Shown one piece after another: positions 28,267-38,024 of a stretch of 62,039 bases of DNA. Made by a program: the position numbers and the translations under genes. Every line of letters begins with the position of its first letter. Position 1 is the first letter of the stretch. The notes beneath the pieces are model-generated. The model was not told where the DNA came from. It was given only the letters and a program-made list of their open reading frames with translations, and did no database searches. The stretch is from an uncultured Porphyromonadaceae bacterium (GTDB lineage Bacteria > Bacteroidota > Bacteroidia > Bacteroidales > Muribaculaceae): positions 1 to 62,039 of the forward strand of contig CANRWW010000015.1 of assembly GCA_947643665.1 (NCBI GenBank). The letters are read 5' to 3'.

Positions 28267-31200
28267 ATGAGCGATTTTAATTACAACAATAACGGTGTCG
28301 ACTACGATCCCGACCTAATATATGACAGACCTCGCAGACGGGAGCATCCTGATACGTCTATCCCCTACAACAGCCGCTTCAATCCTGAACGAAGCGAAAT
28401 AGACTATGCCCGTCAAGATCGCGGATATGAACCGGCAGAACGCACAAACCAACCAAGGCGTCGTCGTAAAACAGTTGATCCTGTATCCGGACCTACACCA
28501 AACGGCAATCGGGAAAAACCAACAGAAACAAGAAACAGCACCTCGGCAAAAGCACCTGCAAAAGAGCCTCGCCAGAAAAAGCCACACGCCCCACGGAAGC
28601 CGTGGAGCGAACGCGGATTGGTAAAATTTTTCTGCGACAAACGGTTCCACGCCGTGCTCGGAGTAGCCCTGGTCTTTGCTGCCGTATATATATCGGTCGC
28701 AGCAATTTCATTTTTCCGTTCGGGAGCGGAAGACCAGAGCATTGTAACTTCACTCACAGTAGCCGAGATAGCATCGCAAGGAACCGGAGTTGAAAATGCC
28801 GCCGGACCTGTCGGTGCCAGGCTGGCACAATCCATAATAGTTGAAGGACTTGGACTTGGCTCCATCTCCCTGATAGCCTATATGGTCCTGTTAGGCCTGT
28901 CGCTTATGGGACTTCGGAAGATGTCATTCTGGTCACTGACATTCAAGACGCTTCTTGTGGCGATATGCACCTCGCTTGTACTGGGACTGTTCTCATTATG
29001 GATAGAAACCAACTATAATCTTGGGGGGTACCATGGCCAATATGTGAACTTATGGCTTGTGACCCACTGCGACTGGGTCGGCGCTGCACTTGTAAGCGCT
29101 TTCGCCATGGTTTCAGTATTCTACGTATACATCAACGACATATATGTGCTCTTAAGCCGATACCGGGCAATCCGGCGCGCACGACGCGAAAAAGCAGAAC
29201 AACTGAGACTTGAACGTGAAGAGGACCGGATGCGTGTGCGTCAGGCGATGGAACTTGCCAACCGCCGCGAAGAAGATGACGATGAAGACGCCATTGCCAT
29301 AAAGAATCAACCTAATGAAAGCCAAGACCGCACACCGGTCCCTGTAGGGTTTGAGGAAGCGGAGGAGTACGTAGAAGAGGATCCGTACGCAATTACGGAC
29401 CACACCCGTTATATGCCCCCCATGGATGCGGGCAATGCTGAAGAAAACAAGAATACGGAAGATCATCAGAACGACCTCACCACCCAGGCTGTAAGGGAAC
29501 CAGTTGAAAGCCTCCCCAAAAAACCAAATAACGAGATCCCGGCATCACCGGCATCTCCCAACCATGACACACCCGTTTCAAATGTGACCGCCACCCAAGT
29601 GCCAGCAGCATCCACCCAGCAATCGCCTGCACCTACCACCCTTGATGTAGTTATCGCGGAAACAATTGAAGAGGGGAAAGAAGGAAAAACGGAACTTTAC
29701 GATCCTACCGCCGAACTGTCCCGTTACTGCAAACCGTCTGTGGAACTCTTACGTGACATACCCCAGAAAGAGAACAATGTGGATATAGCCGAGCAGGAAG
29801 AAAACCAGGCACGTATCCGCAAGACACTCAACGACTACGGTATAGAGATAAGTAAAATAAAAGCTACCGTGGGCCCGACAGTGACACTGTATGAGATAAT
29901 CCCGGCAGAGGGCGTGCGAATTGCAAAGATAAAACGCCTTGAAGACGATATCGCCCTTTCGCTTGCCGCACTCGGCATACGCATTATCGCCCCGATGCCT
30001 GGAAAAGGCACAATAGGCATAGAGGTTCCGAACAAAGATCCGCAAACAGTCTCCATACGCTCCATACTTTCATCAAAACGCTTCCTTGAAGGGAAAGAGA
30101 CACTGCCTATGGCGATGGGAGCGACGATCTCAAATGAGGTATTTGTAGCGGATCTCTGCAAGATGCCCCACCTCCTGGTAGCCGGTGCCACCGGCATGGG
30201 CAAATCGGTTGGCCTGAACGCCATAATAGCGTCGCTGCTGTACAAATGCCATCCTGCAGAGTTGAAATTTGTGCTGATTGACCCAAAAATGGTGGAATTC
30301 AGCCTTTACAGTGTACTTGAACGGCATTTTCTTGCAAAACTGCCCGACGAAGAGGAGGCCGTTGTCACACAGATGGACAAAGTGCTTGCCACTCTGAACT
30401 CACTCTGCGTGGAAATGGACAACCGCCTTACGTTGCTTCGCGACGCCAACGTGCGATCAATCGCCGAATACAACGAGAAATTCGTACAAAAACGCCTGAA
30501 TCCCAATAACGGCCATCGCTTCCTGCCATATATCGTAGTGATCGTTGACGAGTTCGCCGACCTGATCATGGTCGCAGGCAAAGAGGTTGAAAAACCTGTG
30601 GCGCGTATAGCACAGAAGGCACGTGCCGTCGGTATCCATATGATTGTGGCAACACAACGCCCATCTACAGACGTGATCACAGGATTGATAAAGAACAACT
30701 TCCCAGGCCGTATAGCATTCCGTGTCACACAGATGGTAGACTCCAAGACCATCCTTGACCGTCCGGGAGCAAACCAGTTGATCGGACGAGGTGATATGCT
30801 ATTCTCCCACAACGGCGCCCTTACACGAGTACAATGCGCTTTCATTGACACTCCGGAAGTGCAAGCCATATGTGAGCATATCGAACGTCAGGCGGCTTAT
30901 CCGACAGCATATCTTCTCCCTGAACCGGTAATGGAGCCGGAAGGAGGATCCATGATAGGAAGCGGCAACCTTTCAGACAGGGATGTGCTCTTCAATGAAG
31001 TTGCCGAAGCCATTGTGCAAAGCGGATTCGGCTCCACCAGTTCCGTGCAACGCCGTTTCCAGGTCGGTTTTGCCCGCGCCGGAAAAATAATGGACCAGCT
31101 AGAAGCCGCCGGTATCGTAGGACCGGCCACAGGCGGCAAACCCCGCCAGGTACTTGTGGACATGATGGGGTTACAGGATATACTCCGCACCCTTTCATGA
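28267..31200 (+). CDS. ftsK: DNA translocase FtsK/SpoIIIE
   Basis: The 977-residue product has a basic N-terminus and four membrane helices (about residues 130-300), a long charged and Pro-rich linker (about 310-500) and the motor domain. Walker A is GATGMGKSVGLN, Walker B is YIVVIVDEFADLI, and VATQRPSTDVITG is conserved. The C-terminal gamma winged helix (SGFGSTSSVQRRFQVGFARA) reads KOPS-like polar sequences. It clears chromosome termini from the division septum. Downstream lolA-like gene starts 38 bases later and may be co-transcribed. Confidence 0.95.
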   Translation: MSDFNYNNNGVDYDPDLIYDRPRRREHPDTSIPYNSRFNPERSEIDYARQDRGYEPAERTNQPRRRRKTVDPVSGPTPNGNREKPTETRNSTSAKAPAKEPRQKKPHAPRKPWSERGLVKFFCDKRFHAVLGVALVFAAVYISVAAISFFRSGAEDQSIVTSLTVAEIASQGTGVENAAGPVGARLAQSIIVEGLGLGSISLIAYMVLLGLSLMGLRKMSFWSLTFKTLLVAICTSLVLGLFSLWIETNYNLGGYHGQYVNLWLVTHCDWVGAALVSAFAMVSVFYVYINDIYVLLSRYRAIRRARREKAEQLRLEREEDRMRVRQAMELANRREEDDDEDAIAIKNQPNESQDRTPVPVGFEEAEEYVEEDPYAITDHTRYMPPMDAGNAEENKNTEDHQNDLTTQAVREPVESLPKKPNNEIPASPASPNHDTPVSNVTATQVPAASTQQSPAPTTLDVVIAETIEEGKEGKTELYDPTAELSRYCKPSVELLRDIPQKENNVDIAEQEENQARIRKTLNDYGIEISKIKATVGPTVTLYEIIPAEGVRIAKIKRLEDDIALSLAALGIRIIAPMPGKGTIGIEVPNKDPQTVSIRSILSSKRFLEGKETLPMAMGATISNEVFVADLCKMPHLLVAGATGMGKSVGLNAIIASLLYKCHPAELKFVLIDPKMVEFSLYSVLERHFLAKLPDEEEAVVTQMDKVLATLNSLCVEMDNRLTLLRDANVRSIAEYNEKFVQKRLNPNNGHRFLPYIVVIVDEFADLIMVAGKEVEKPVARIAQKARAVGIHMIVATQRPSTDVITGLIKNNFPGRIAFRVTQMVDSKTILDRPGANQLIGRGDMLFSHNGALTRVQCAFIDTPEVQAICEHIERQAAYPTAYLLPEPVMEPEGGSMIGSGNLSDRDVLFNEVAEAIVQSGFGSTSSVQRRFQVGFARAGKIMDQLEAAGIVGPATGGKPRQVLVDMMGLQDILRTLS

Positions 31201-31238
31201 CAGCAAACTCTTAACCTGTAATTCTTGTTATATACACG

Positions 31239-31865
31239 ATGAAACTTACCGGAATACGTCACATATACGCAATATTGCTGTTTTTGGTAGCCGCGATACA
31301 ATCCGTATCGGCGGCTACCCCCACTGCAGCCGACATACTGGCAAAAACATCCGGGGAAATGAGGAAAGCTCAATCGCTCAAAGCATCTTTCACTGTAGAC
31401 GGCAACGGCCAGCGGTCATCAGGAGAGATAACCATTGACGGAAACCGTTTCTACCTGACCACCCCGGAAATGGCAACCTGGTTTGACGGAAAAACACAAT
31501 GGTCATACTCCCCTGCGGCAGAAGAGGTGAGCGTTTCTGAGCCTACTGCTTCGGAACTTGAACAGATCAATCCGTTCGCTATAATTGACGGCTTGCAGAA
31601 ACAGTTCAAGGGGAGGCGTTTGACCGCTCCAAAAGGACTGGATAGACTGGAGCTAACTCCCAAAAACAACAGCGACTATTCCAAAGTGGTCCTCACCATA
31701 AATTCGGCAACCGGCCTTCCTGTAGAGATAACATTTACAACTACAGACCGCACCGTTACAGCTATCAAAATACTCTCTCTGATAAAGATAAAGACGCCAC
31801 CGGCCTCCACTTTCCGTTTCGATCCTAAAAAATACCCGCTTGCAGAAATTATTGATTTAAGGTAA
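31239..31865 (+). CDS. LolA-like outer-membrane lipoprotein carrier protein
   Basis: The 208-residue product has a signal peptide (residues 1-25, cleaved near VSAATP) and the LolA-type incomplete beta-barrel features: KAQSLKASFTVDGNGQ, GEITIDGNRFYLTTPEMATWFDGKTQWSYSP, and ending PLAEIIDLR. It would shuttle lipoproteins from the inner to the outer membrane. That is relevant for the many lipoproteins here. Confidence 0.85.
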   Translation: MKLTGIRHIYAILLFLVAAIQSVSAATPTAADILAKTSGEMRKAQSLKASFTVDGNGQRSSGEITIDGNRFYLTTPEMATWFDGKTQWSYSPAAEEVSVSEPTASELEQINPFAIIDGLQKQFKGRRLTAPKGLDRLELTPKNNSDYSKVVLTINSATGLPVEITFTTTDRTVTAIKILSLIKIKTPPASTFRFDPKKYPLAEIIDLR

Positions 31866-31920
31866 TTCCAGCAACCGATAGAACACCCATACAACAAACA
31901 CAAAATATACGATTATAACC

Positions 31921-32862
31921 ATGGCAACCATAACGACACGCTGTGCCATCATCGGTGGAGGTCCCGCCGGATTTACCGCAGCAATTTACGCCTCACGCGC
32001 CAATCTGGCGCCACTGCTTATTGAAGGCCCCCAGCCTGGAGGACAGCTCACAACCACAACCGACGTAGAGAATTTCCCGGGGTATCCCGATGGAGTAAAC
32101 GGCACAGAAATGATGGAGCATTTCCGCTCACAGGCAAAGCGTTTCGGAACCGACATCCGCATGGGCCAGATCAGCAAGGTTGATTTATCCAAACGCCCTT
32201 TTACGCTGTACCTTGATGGTGGCGACACCGTAGAAGCCTCCAGCGTGATAATTGCCACAGGTGCGTCTGCCAGGTACCTCGGACTGCCGGATGAACAGAA
32301 ATTCATGGGACTGGGCGTATCGGCTTGTGCCACATGCGACGGTTTCTTCTACCGCAAGCGCACCGTAGCCGTAGTGGGAGGAGGAGACACTGCATGCGAA
32401 GAAGCGCTATATCTTGCCTCTTTGGCAAAAAAAGTGTACATGATCGTGCGTAAACCTTATCTGCGCGCATCAAAAGTAATGCAAAAACGTCTGGAAGGCA
32501 AGGACAACATAGAAATCCTGTTTAACTGCAACACACTGGGGTTATATGGCGGAGAAGTGCTTGAAGGAGCAAATATTGTGGAAAATGCCGGGACAGACCA
32601 GGAACGCCGCTTTGACATCGCCATTGACGGATTTTTCCTTGCCATCGGCCATACCCCCAATACCTCCCTCTTCAAAGGGCAGATAGATATGGATGCCGAA
32701 GGATACCTTAAGGTAAACACACCGTCAACAGCCACCAACATACCGGGTATATTTGCTGCTGGCGACGTCTGTGATCCCATCTACCGGCAGGCGATCAATG
32801 CAGCGGCAGCCGGTTGCCGGGCAGCCATAGACGCCGAGCGGTATCTGCTTGACGCGGAATAA
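31921..32862 (+). CDS. trxB: thioredoxin-disulfide reductase
   Basis: The 313-residue flavoprotein has FAD-binding CAIIGGGPAGFTAAIYA, active-site ACATCDGFFY (CxxC), NADPH-binding VAVVGGGDTACEEALYL and the C-terminal FAD motif IFAAGDVCD. It reduces thioredoxin using NADPH in the cytoplasm. Length is standard. Confidence 0.95.
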   Translation: MATITTRCAIIGGGPAGFTAAIYASRANLAPLLIEGPQPGGQLTTTTDVENFPGYPDGVNGTEMMEHFRSQAKRFGTDIRMGQISKVDLSKRPFTLYLDGGDTVEASSVIIATGASARYLGLPDEQKFMGLGVSACATCDGFFYRKRTVAVVGGGDTACEEALYLASLAKKVYMIVRKPYLRASKVMQKRLEGKDNIEILFNCNTLGLYGGEVLEGANIVENAGTDQERRFDIAIDGFFLAIGHTPNTSLFKGQIDMDAEGYLKVNTPSTATNIPGIFAAGDVCDPIYRQAINAAAAGCRAAIDAERYLLDAE

Positions 32863-32880
32863 AACTCACTTATACCTAAA

Positions 32881-32917
32881 AAAACACGATATGCAAATGT
32901 TTTGCATATCGTGTTTT
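32881..32917 (+). terminator. bidirectional terminator between trxB and the restriction island
   Basis: Perfect 17-base inverted repeat (32881-32897 with 32901-32917) around a three-base loop, flanked by A-run and T-run. It can end transcription from trxB on the plus strand and from the restriction genes on the minus strand. Confidence 0.85.
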
Positions 32918-32968
32918 TTAGTGGCTGATTCAACGGGCAATGTTTGCGATAAACTCACATATGATAAT

Positions 32969-34672
32969 TTAAGAAAGGGTAAACGCCTCTAAAACACCTT
33001 CATATTTAGAAAATATCTTTTTTGAACTTTCATGTCCTTTTTCAAGAGCTAAGACCAAGGTTTTGTTGAAATGGTAGATTTTACCTGTCAGCTCACGGAA
33101 GTTGCGAGTAACGAAATCTTCCATTTCCCCAGGCGAAATAACGAATTTATAAAATTCATATTTACCGTTGAGCAAACCGATGAAGTGCTCACGGAAGCGT
33201 TTGCGGATATCCGCCTTAAATTCGTCGCGCACTGTTTGATGTGGAGACACAAATAGTGCAAGGACATAAAGGAAGTTAATATCGTAATGAGCGAGCCAAA
33301 GAGTATCACGGTCAAACAAACGGTTAGCGAAATGTTTGCTGACAGCATAGTTTTTGCCGTCATTAGCTTTATGAACATGCACACCCGGTTCTGAGTACCT
33401 ATATTCTTCGTCAATTTCAGCAGAGATGAAGAAATTTGGAGTAACGTTATAACCATCCGTAAGCGTATCAAGGTATGGTAACGCACCCTTGTTGAACGCT
33501 TCACTTCCAAAGCGTAGGAAAAGGTCAATATTATAATGTATGACGTTTCGGGCGTATGTATATTGCTTGTATTCCGAATTGCCGTGGACCGAGCCTCCGA
33601 TTTTGTAATACTTGCTGTCTCCGATGTAGTAAATATCGTTTGGAGAAACAAGCGAGACATATGGATAGATATGGTCAACAATCTTGCCGTCTCGTTGGTC
33701 TCGAAGTGCAGAAGGGATATTACTATCTGAAACGAGGGTATCAATCATCGTTTCAAAGACTCGGTTGAAATTGGAAACAAACAGATATTCCGACGCGTCA
33801 GATTTTGCTCTCATCTGTTCTGCCATTGCGAAAAAGCAATAGCACAAATTCCAAAGTTGGAGAGCTTTGTCAGAAAAATATTTGTATTTGATTTGCAAGA
33901 GCCGGGCTTTACCAAGTCCGGCTAAATAGGTCTCAAACTTTGCGCCGGAGATTAACTCATAGTTAAATATGGTATTTATGGGGAAACCATATTTATTCCT
34001 GACGTAATTAAGAATAGAGTAAAAGATTACAAGTAATTCCTCATCAAAGTTAATCTGCTTTTTCTTATTGACCATGTTGACATAATAGGGGGTCCCATTA
34101 TGGATAAAAGCTGTTTTGGCGGCGATAGTCTTGTTCCAATGAATTTTATTATAACCTCTATGGATGTTCTTGATAATGAACATGAAAAAGTCGCGGTTAT
34201 CGTTGGCAAACTTTATTAGCGAAAGGATGACATCAATGAGTGTACCGTCGGTATTTTGCCCATTAAGACCTACACTGGAGAATTGTTTACGATAAACAAT
34301 CCGGCAGCGCCGGCTCTCCGGCAATTCTTCATTGATGCGGACAAACTCTGCTATTGCACGATAAATCCATGTTGAGAGATTATAAATAAAATCTCGTTGA
34401 TCTGAGTTTAAGCGTTCATCCCGGAAAGCCTTGTTTACATCTATAATATCAACCGGATTGAATTTCTTGAAAACGGTATCCTCTGCCTCCGATTCGTGAT
34501 AGTCAAGAATTACCTTCGGGAGAATAAAAACGCAGTCGTCAATTGAAGGGTTATATAAATATCCTACATTTGAAATACGGCAAATCCCGTCGGTCCCGTA
34601 GGGTTCTTCGCCTCCAAGCAAACCACGGACTTTGTCAGCCGGATAAGGATAATCCTCAATCAGAAGTTTCAT
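32969..34672 (-). CDS. LlaJI-type restriction subunit (McrC-like)
   Basis: The 567-residue product resembles the LlaJI R2/RE_LlaJI family. The N-terminus (MKLLIEDYPYPADKVRGLL) and VSNFNRVFETMIDTLV followed by DHIYPYVSLV and IYYIGDSKYYKIGG give a PD-(D/E)xK-like core: Asp then D-S-K. It would be the nuclease partner of the NTPase encoded just upstream, with which it overlaps by one base. The DNA is clearly more AT-rich than trxB and feoAB on either side, suggesting a transferred island. Confidence 0.8.
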   Translation of the reverse strand: MKLLIEDYPYPADKVRGLLGGEEPYGTDGICRISNVGYLYNPSIDDCVFILPKVILDYHESEAEDTVFKKFNPVDIIDVNKAFRDERLNSDQRDFIYNLSTWIYRAIAEFVRINEELPESRRCRIVYRKQFSSVGLNGQNTDGTLIDVILSLIKFANDNRDFFMFIIKNIHRGYNKIHWNKTIAAKTAFIHNGTPYYVNMVNKKKQINFDEELLVIFYSILNYVRNKYGFPINTIFNYELISGAKFETYLAGLGKARLLQIKYKYFSDKALQLWNLCYCFFAMAEQMRAKSDASEYLFVSNFNRVFETMIDTLVSDSNIPSALRDQRDGKIVDHIYPYVSLVSPNDIYYIGDSKYYKIGGSVHGNSEYKQYTYARNVIHYNIDLFLRFGSEAFNKGALPYLDTLTDGYNVTPNFFISAEIDEEYRYSEPGVHVHKANDGKNYAVSKHFANRLFDRDTLWLAHYDINFLYVLALFVSPHQTVRDEFKADIRKRFREHFIGLLNGKYEFYKFVISPGEMEDFVTRNFRELTGKIYHFNKTLVLALEKGHESSKKIFSKYEGVLEAFTLS

Positions 34673-36825
34673 TAGTCAGAAACGTTTTGCGTTAACCCTT
34701 TAGGAAAAATGGAAGGATAATTGTTTACAAAACTTTTGATAGCAGAGTAATAACTATCAGGCCACAAGGAAACAACACTGAATACCTTGTCATCACTTGA
34801 CTTAAATGGGTCTTTATACCAACGAAGTCTGCCATTTTCATCTCTCCCAAGGTCATCAGCAGTTCCAAGTTGTAATGCAGATTTGCCATCGTAAGTCTTT
34901 TTGACGATTCTATCAAAATCAGCACGAATGGCATCAAAAGTCATTGTCAAACAAAGTGTTTCTATCACTTTGCGGATCACTTTCCCGATACCTGAAAAGT
35001 ATTCTCCATTAAGAACATAAGAATATTGGGAACCTTTTGTACGTCCATTTTCAGTTTGTCCGTCAATAACGGGTGAATATTCATCTACGGGATTATTTGT
35101 CATGGACTCGCCATTATCCATTCCTGGATAATGAGACGATATTTTTTCAACTCCGAGAGTGTCAAGAAACTTTATAACGTGGCCGGCTTGAGGCTCTCCG
35201 TTCTCATTAAAGAAAGTGGTAAAGGAAAATATCTTACCGAAAGCCGAGTCTGATTTTTCAAGTGAAGCGAAGTCTTTTATAACATCATTCCAGATGTAAA
35301 ACAGGGCTTTACAGACAAATAGCTTCCAATCAACAATGCCGGAATCATCGGGTTTGATAAACCAATAACCTAGTTGTTTGTCTTCGCTCTTGGTAAGGTC
35401 ATAAATCTTTTCATTTACGAGCCTAATAAATGAAGTCCAATTATACCGAGTACCATTGACATCAAGTATGTGGTTTTTCTCCGCGGGTTTAATTGCCGTA
35501 TAATGCCAATCCCACCGACGCTTAAATGCAGAATCGATTGGAAAAAGAGATTGGTCGGATGTATTCATCGTTGCATATATGAATAAGTTTGCAGGCAATC
35601 TCATTTCCATCCCATTTTGGATTTCAAAAGGAATATTGGGTATATTGGCAAGATTATCAGCAATAAATCTTTGCAGGTCTACATCAGGAGTAATGGTGTA
35701 AGAAGATTCTCCATTGGAATTGCGGTCAAGCAGTTGGAAGATATCTCCGAAAATTTGGGCACAATTACCACGATTGATCTCTTCAATAACAAGGTAAAAC
35801 GGTTTCGATAAATCACTCCATGCTCTCACATAGGCGTTTGCAAACGCTTGTGGGGTAAAGTTATATTCTATTGCACCGTTATTCATGGTAGGTTTGAAGC
35901 AGCCGACAAACGAAGAGTAATCAGTGTCTGGATGGAATGTGGTACGGACGTAACGCTTTTTAGCCTCAACATCCACTATGTCTTGAACGGACTTGGATTT
36001 ACCGGTACCAGGTGCGCCAAAATATATTACTTGACGAGGTTTATCACTCGCATATGGTTTAGGCGCACAGTACAAGAAAAACTGCGTGCCACGTTTTTCT
36101 GAATAATAATCCGGGTAATACAGATTGATGAATTGTGAAAATACAGGATATCCTTCAGATTTAGGATTGTTTTTTAGATACCATGAAGTGCCATCCACAA
36201 CAAATTCATCCTCCCAATAACAGCCTTCCTGGAAGTCATCGGCTCTGAAATACAAATTGAGATCATGCGATATGGTCTTGAAAGTGCCATCAGCGTATGC
36301 ATTTAAATCAAGACGATTGAAAAACGCTTCAAAATTATCGGTGTCATAGAAGTGTTTCAACACGGACCGAACAAACTGACGGAATGAGTTGGCTATAAGA
36401 ATTTCCTCGGCAGTTTTGGATTTATGTTCTCCGAATTTTTCAAGCCGTTCTCTGCAATCGCGTTCCTTGCCCTGAAAGAAAAATTCAATTGGAATTTCTG
36501 AGTTGAGCAATTTCCCATTCCAATCATAGAGATGCCATGTGTCAGGTTCAACTTCCAAGAACAAATATTGGTCTTTGAAGTTTTTTGCCAAAGTATGCCA
36601 GCCCTTCAGATAGCTTTCTATCGGTTCGGTAGAATCCTCATATGTTGCAATGATGTATTCGGCCATTTTCCATATGGAATTGGCGCGAGTACTAAGACCA
36701 TCTTTAAGCAACGAGTTCCGCCCCGTTTGTCTGTATGTACCCTTATTCGTTTGAGAACTATAATAGGTCGCAAACCGTTCAAGGTTCGATTGAAGTTCTT
36801 CAAGAGTCAGTACTGATTGTGCCAT
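34672..36825 (-). CDS. McrB/LlaJI R1-like NTPase
   Basis: The 717-residue product has an N-terminal specificity-like region (1-255) and an AAA+ domain of the McrB type. Walker A is YFGAPGTGKSKSV (about residue 270), Walker B with the McrB signature is LVIEEINRGNCAQIFGDIFQLLDR, and the GTP-recognition-like motif is ATMNTSDQSLFPIDSAFKRRW. Such proteins translocate DNA and drive the partner nuclease. The first bases overlap the methyltransferase end by 19. The order methyltransferase-R1-R2 matches LlaJI systems, though LlaJI has two methyltransferases and here only one is seen. Confidence 0.88.
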   Translation of the reverse strand: MAQSVLTLEELQSNLERFATYYSSQTNKGTYRQTGRNSLLKDGLSTRANSIWKMAEYIIATYEDSTEPIESYLKGWHTLAKNFKDQYLFLEVEPDTWHLYDWNGKLLNSEIPIEFFFQGKERDCRERLEKFGEHKSKTAEEILIANSFRQFVRSVLKHFYDTDNFEAFFNRLDLNAYADGTFKTISHDLNLYFRADDFQEGCYWEDEFVVDGTSWYLKNNPKSEGYPVFSQFINLYYPDYYSEKRGTQFFLYCAPKPYASDKPRQVIYFGAPGTGKSKSVQDIVDVEAKKRYVRTTFHPDTDYSSFVGCFKPTMNNGAIEYNFTPQAFANAYVRAWSDLSKPFYLVIEEINRGNCAQIFGDIFQLLDRNSNGESSYTITPDVDLQRFIADNLANIPNIPFEIQNGMEMRLPANLFIYATMNTSDQSLFPIDSAFKRRWDWHYTAIKPAEKNHILDVNGTRYNWTSFIRLVNEKIYDLTKSEDKQLGYWFIKPDDSGIVDWKLFVCKALFYIWNDVIKDFASLEKSDSAFGKIFSFTTFFNENGEPQAGHVIKFLDTLGVEKISSHYPGMDNGESMTNNPVDEYSPVIDGQTENGRTKGSQYSYVLNGEYFSGIGKVIRKVIETLCLTMTFDAIRADFDRIVKKTYDGKSALQLGTADDLGRDENGRLRWYKDPFKSSDDKVFSVVSLWPDSYYSAIKSFVNNYPSIFPKGLTQNVSD

Positions 36826-37802
36826 AATTTCAAAGCATCTTTAGTTTGAGGGAAAGGGGAGGAAGCTCCGATTGGAAGGCCCATCAAGTATTCGGCATGA
36901 AGGGCTGTGGGTTTACCAAAAATACGTACATACTTAGCGCAAGACGGGTGTTTCATCATTGACTTGTAATGATAGTTGCCCATCGTAGTGGGAGTATGTA
37001 TATAGATAGGGTCGTCGGGGTTTTGCTGTTGAATCCAAGTCTCAGCGGACTCAAATACAGCATCAATCTCATCTTTATGAGGTACGACGCTATCATAAAG
37101 ATGTGTCAGATGCCTATTGACGAGAATACGGAAAGCTGTGGCAGCCGCGATTGGGGCCTGTGCGTTACCTACACCTCTCTTTTGAGGAGCAAGAACAGGA
37201 ACAGGAGACGGGTATTTGATTGAGTGAGGATTGATTTTCCAGAAATTGGCATTGAAACGAGGAAGTGAAGTGACGCTCTTTGCGACTTTTTGGAACACGT
37301 CGTCATCCTTTACTGCCAATAACCAAAAGCGAGGTCTCTTGTGGTCTGCGTGAAGATCCTGGCAAGCAAGACGACATCTCTCAACACGGTAACCCAACTT
37401 TTTTAAATCTTCAACAGCTTTATCAATAGCAATTATTGTTACATTTTCGCCAAAAACTATTGGAGCTTTAGACTGAATTACAAAATCCAACATATAAGGC
37501 CATAAGTCCTTTTCCTCAATGTTGTTCCCATGTGCGGCATAACTAAATGCCTGACAAGGAAATCCTCCACAAAGTATGTCAAAAGAGCCTATGAAATCCT
37601 CGCCGTTAAGAGTGGTAATATCCCCGTAAATTGGAAATTCGTCCATCCATCCGTCCTTTTGGCGTTGTGTCAGGACCTGTTGACAGAATTTATTAATCTC
37701 AACGCCCGCGCAACAATGATGCCCTAACATCTCACCTCCATAGATGCCTCCACCTATTCCAGCGAATAGGTGCAACTCTTTGATATCGGTATCGTTTGCC
37801 AT
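36807..37802 (-). CDS. DNA cytosine-5 methyltransferase
   Basis: From ATG at 37802 the product is 331 residues. It has SAM-binding LHLFAGIGGGIYGGEML, the catalytic GGFPCQAFSYAAHG (Cys 83), the ENV motif IVFGENV and QDLHADHKRPRFWLLAV. It protects host DNA from the linked nuclease. The open frame reaches 37847, but 37802 gives the normal N-terminus. A promoter lies at 37938-37970. Confidence 0.9.
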   Translation of the reverse strand: MANDTDIKELHLFAGIGGGIYGGEMLGHHCCAGVEINKFCQQVLTQRQKDGWMDEFPIYGDITTLNGEDFIGSFDILCGGFPCQAFSYAAHGNNIEEKDLWPYMLDFVIQSKAPIVFGENVTIIAIDKAVEDLKKLGYRVERCRLACQDLHADHKRPRFWLLAVKDDDVFQKVAKSVTSLPRFNANFWKINPHSIKYPSPVPVLAPQKRGVGNAQAPIAAATAFRILVNRHLTHLYDSVVPHKDEIDAVFESAETWIQQQNPDDPIYIHTPTTMGNYHYKSMMKHPSCAKYVRIFGKPTALHAEYLMGLPIGASSPFPQTKDALKLWHNQY

Positions 37803-37937
37803 ATACAAAAAAAAAACTTCCGGATAGGCTGACAACCGACCAGACATTTATGTGGCTACAAGGATGTTCAGTTCTTTTTTACAAAGAATTGTTTCTTACA
37901 TAATCGGTCTTTGTCAGCGCGAACGCATATTATAGTA

Positions 37938-37970
37938 CAAAGTTACGAACTTTTTTCGAGACTTCAGCAA
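37938..37970 (-). promoter_or_regulatory. promoter of the restriction-modification operon
   Basis: On the minus strand TAACTTTG (37945-37938) and TTG (37970-37968) fit the Bacteroidetes consensus upstream of the methyltransferase start. Confidence 0.55.
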
Positions 37971-38024
37971 TCGTATATAAAGAGTATGGCCACCGTATTT
38001 GGGGTGCATAAATGAGTTTTATTA

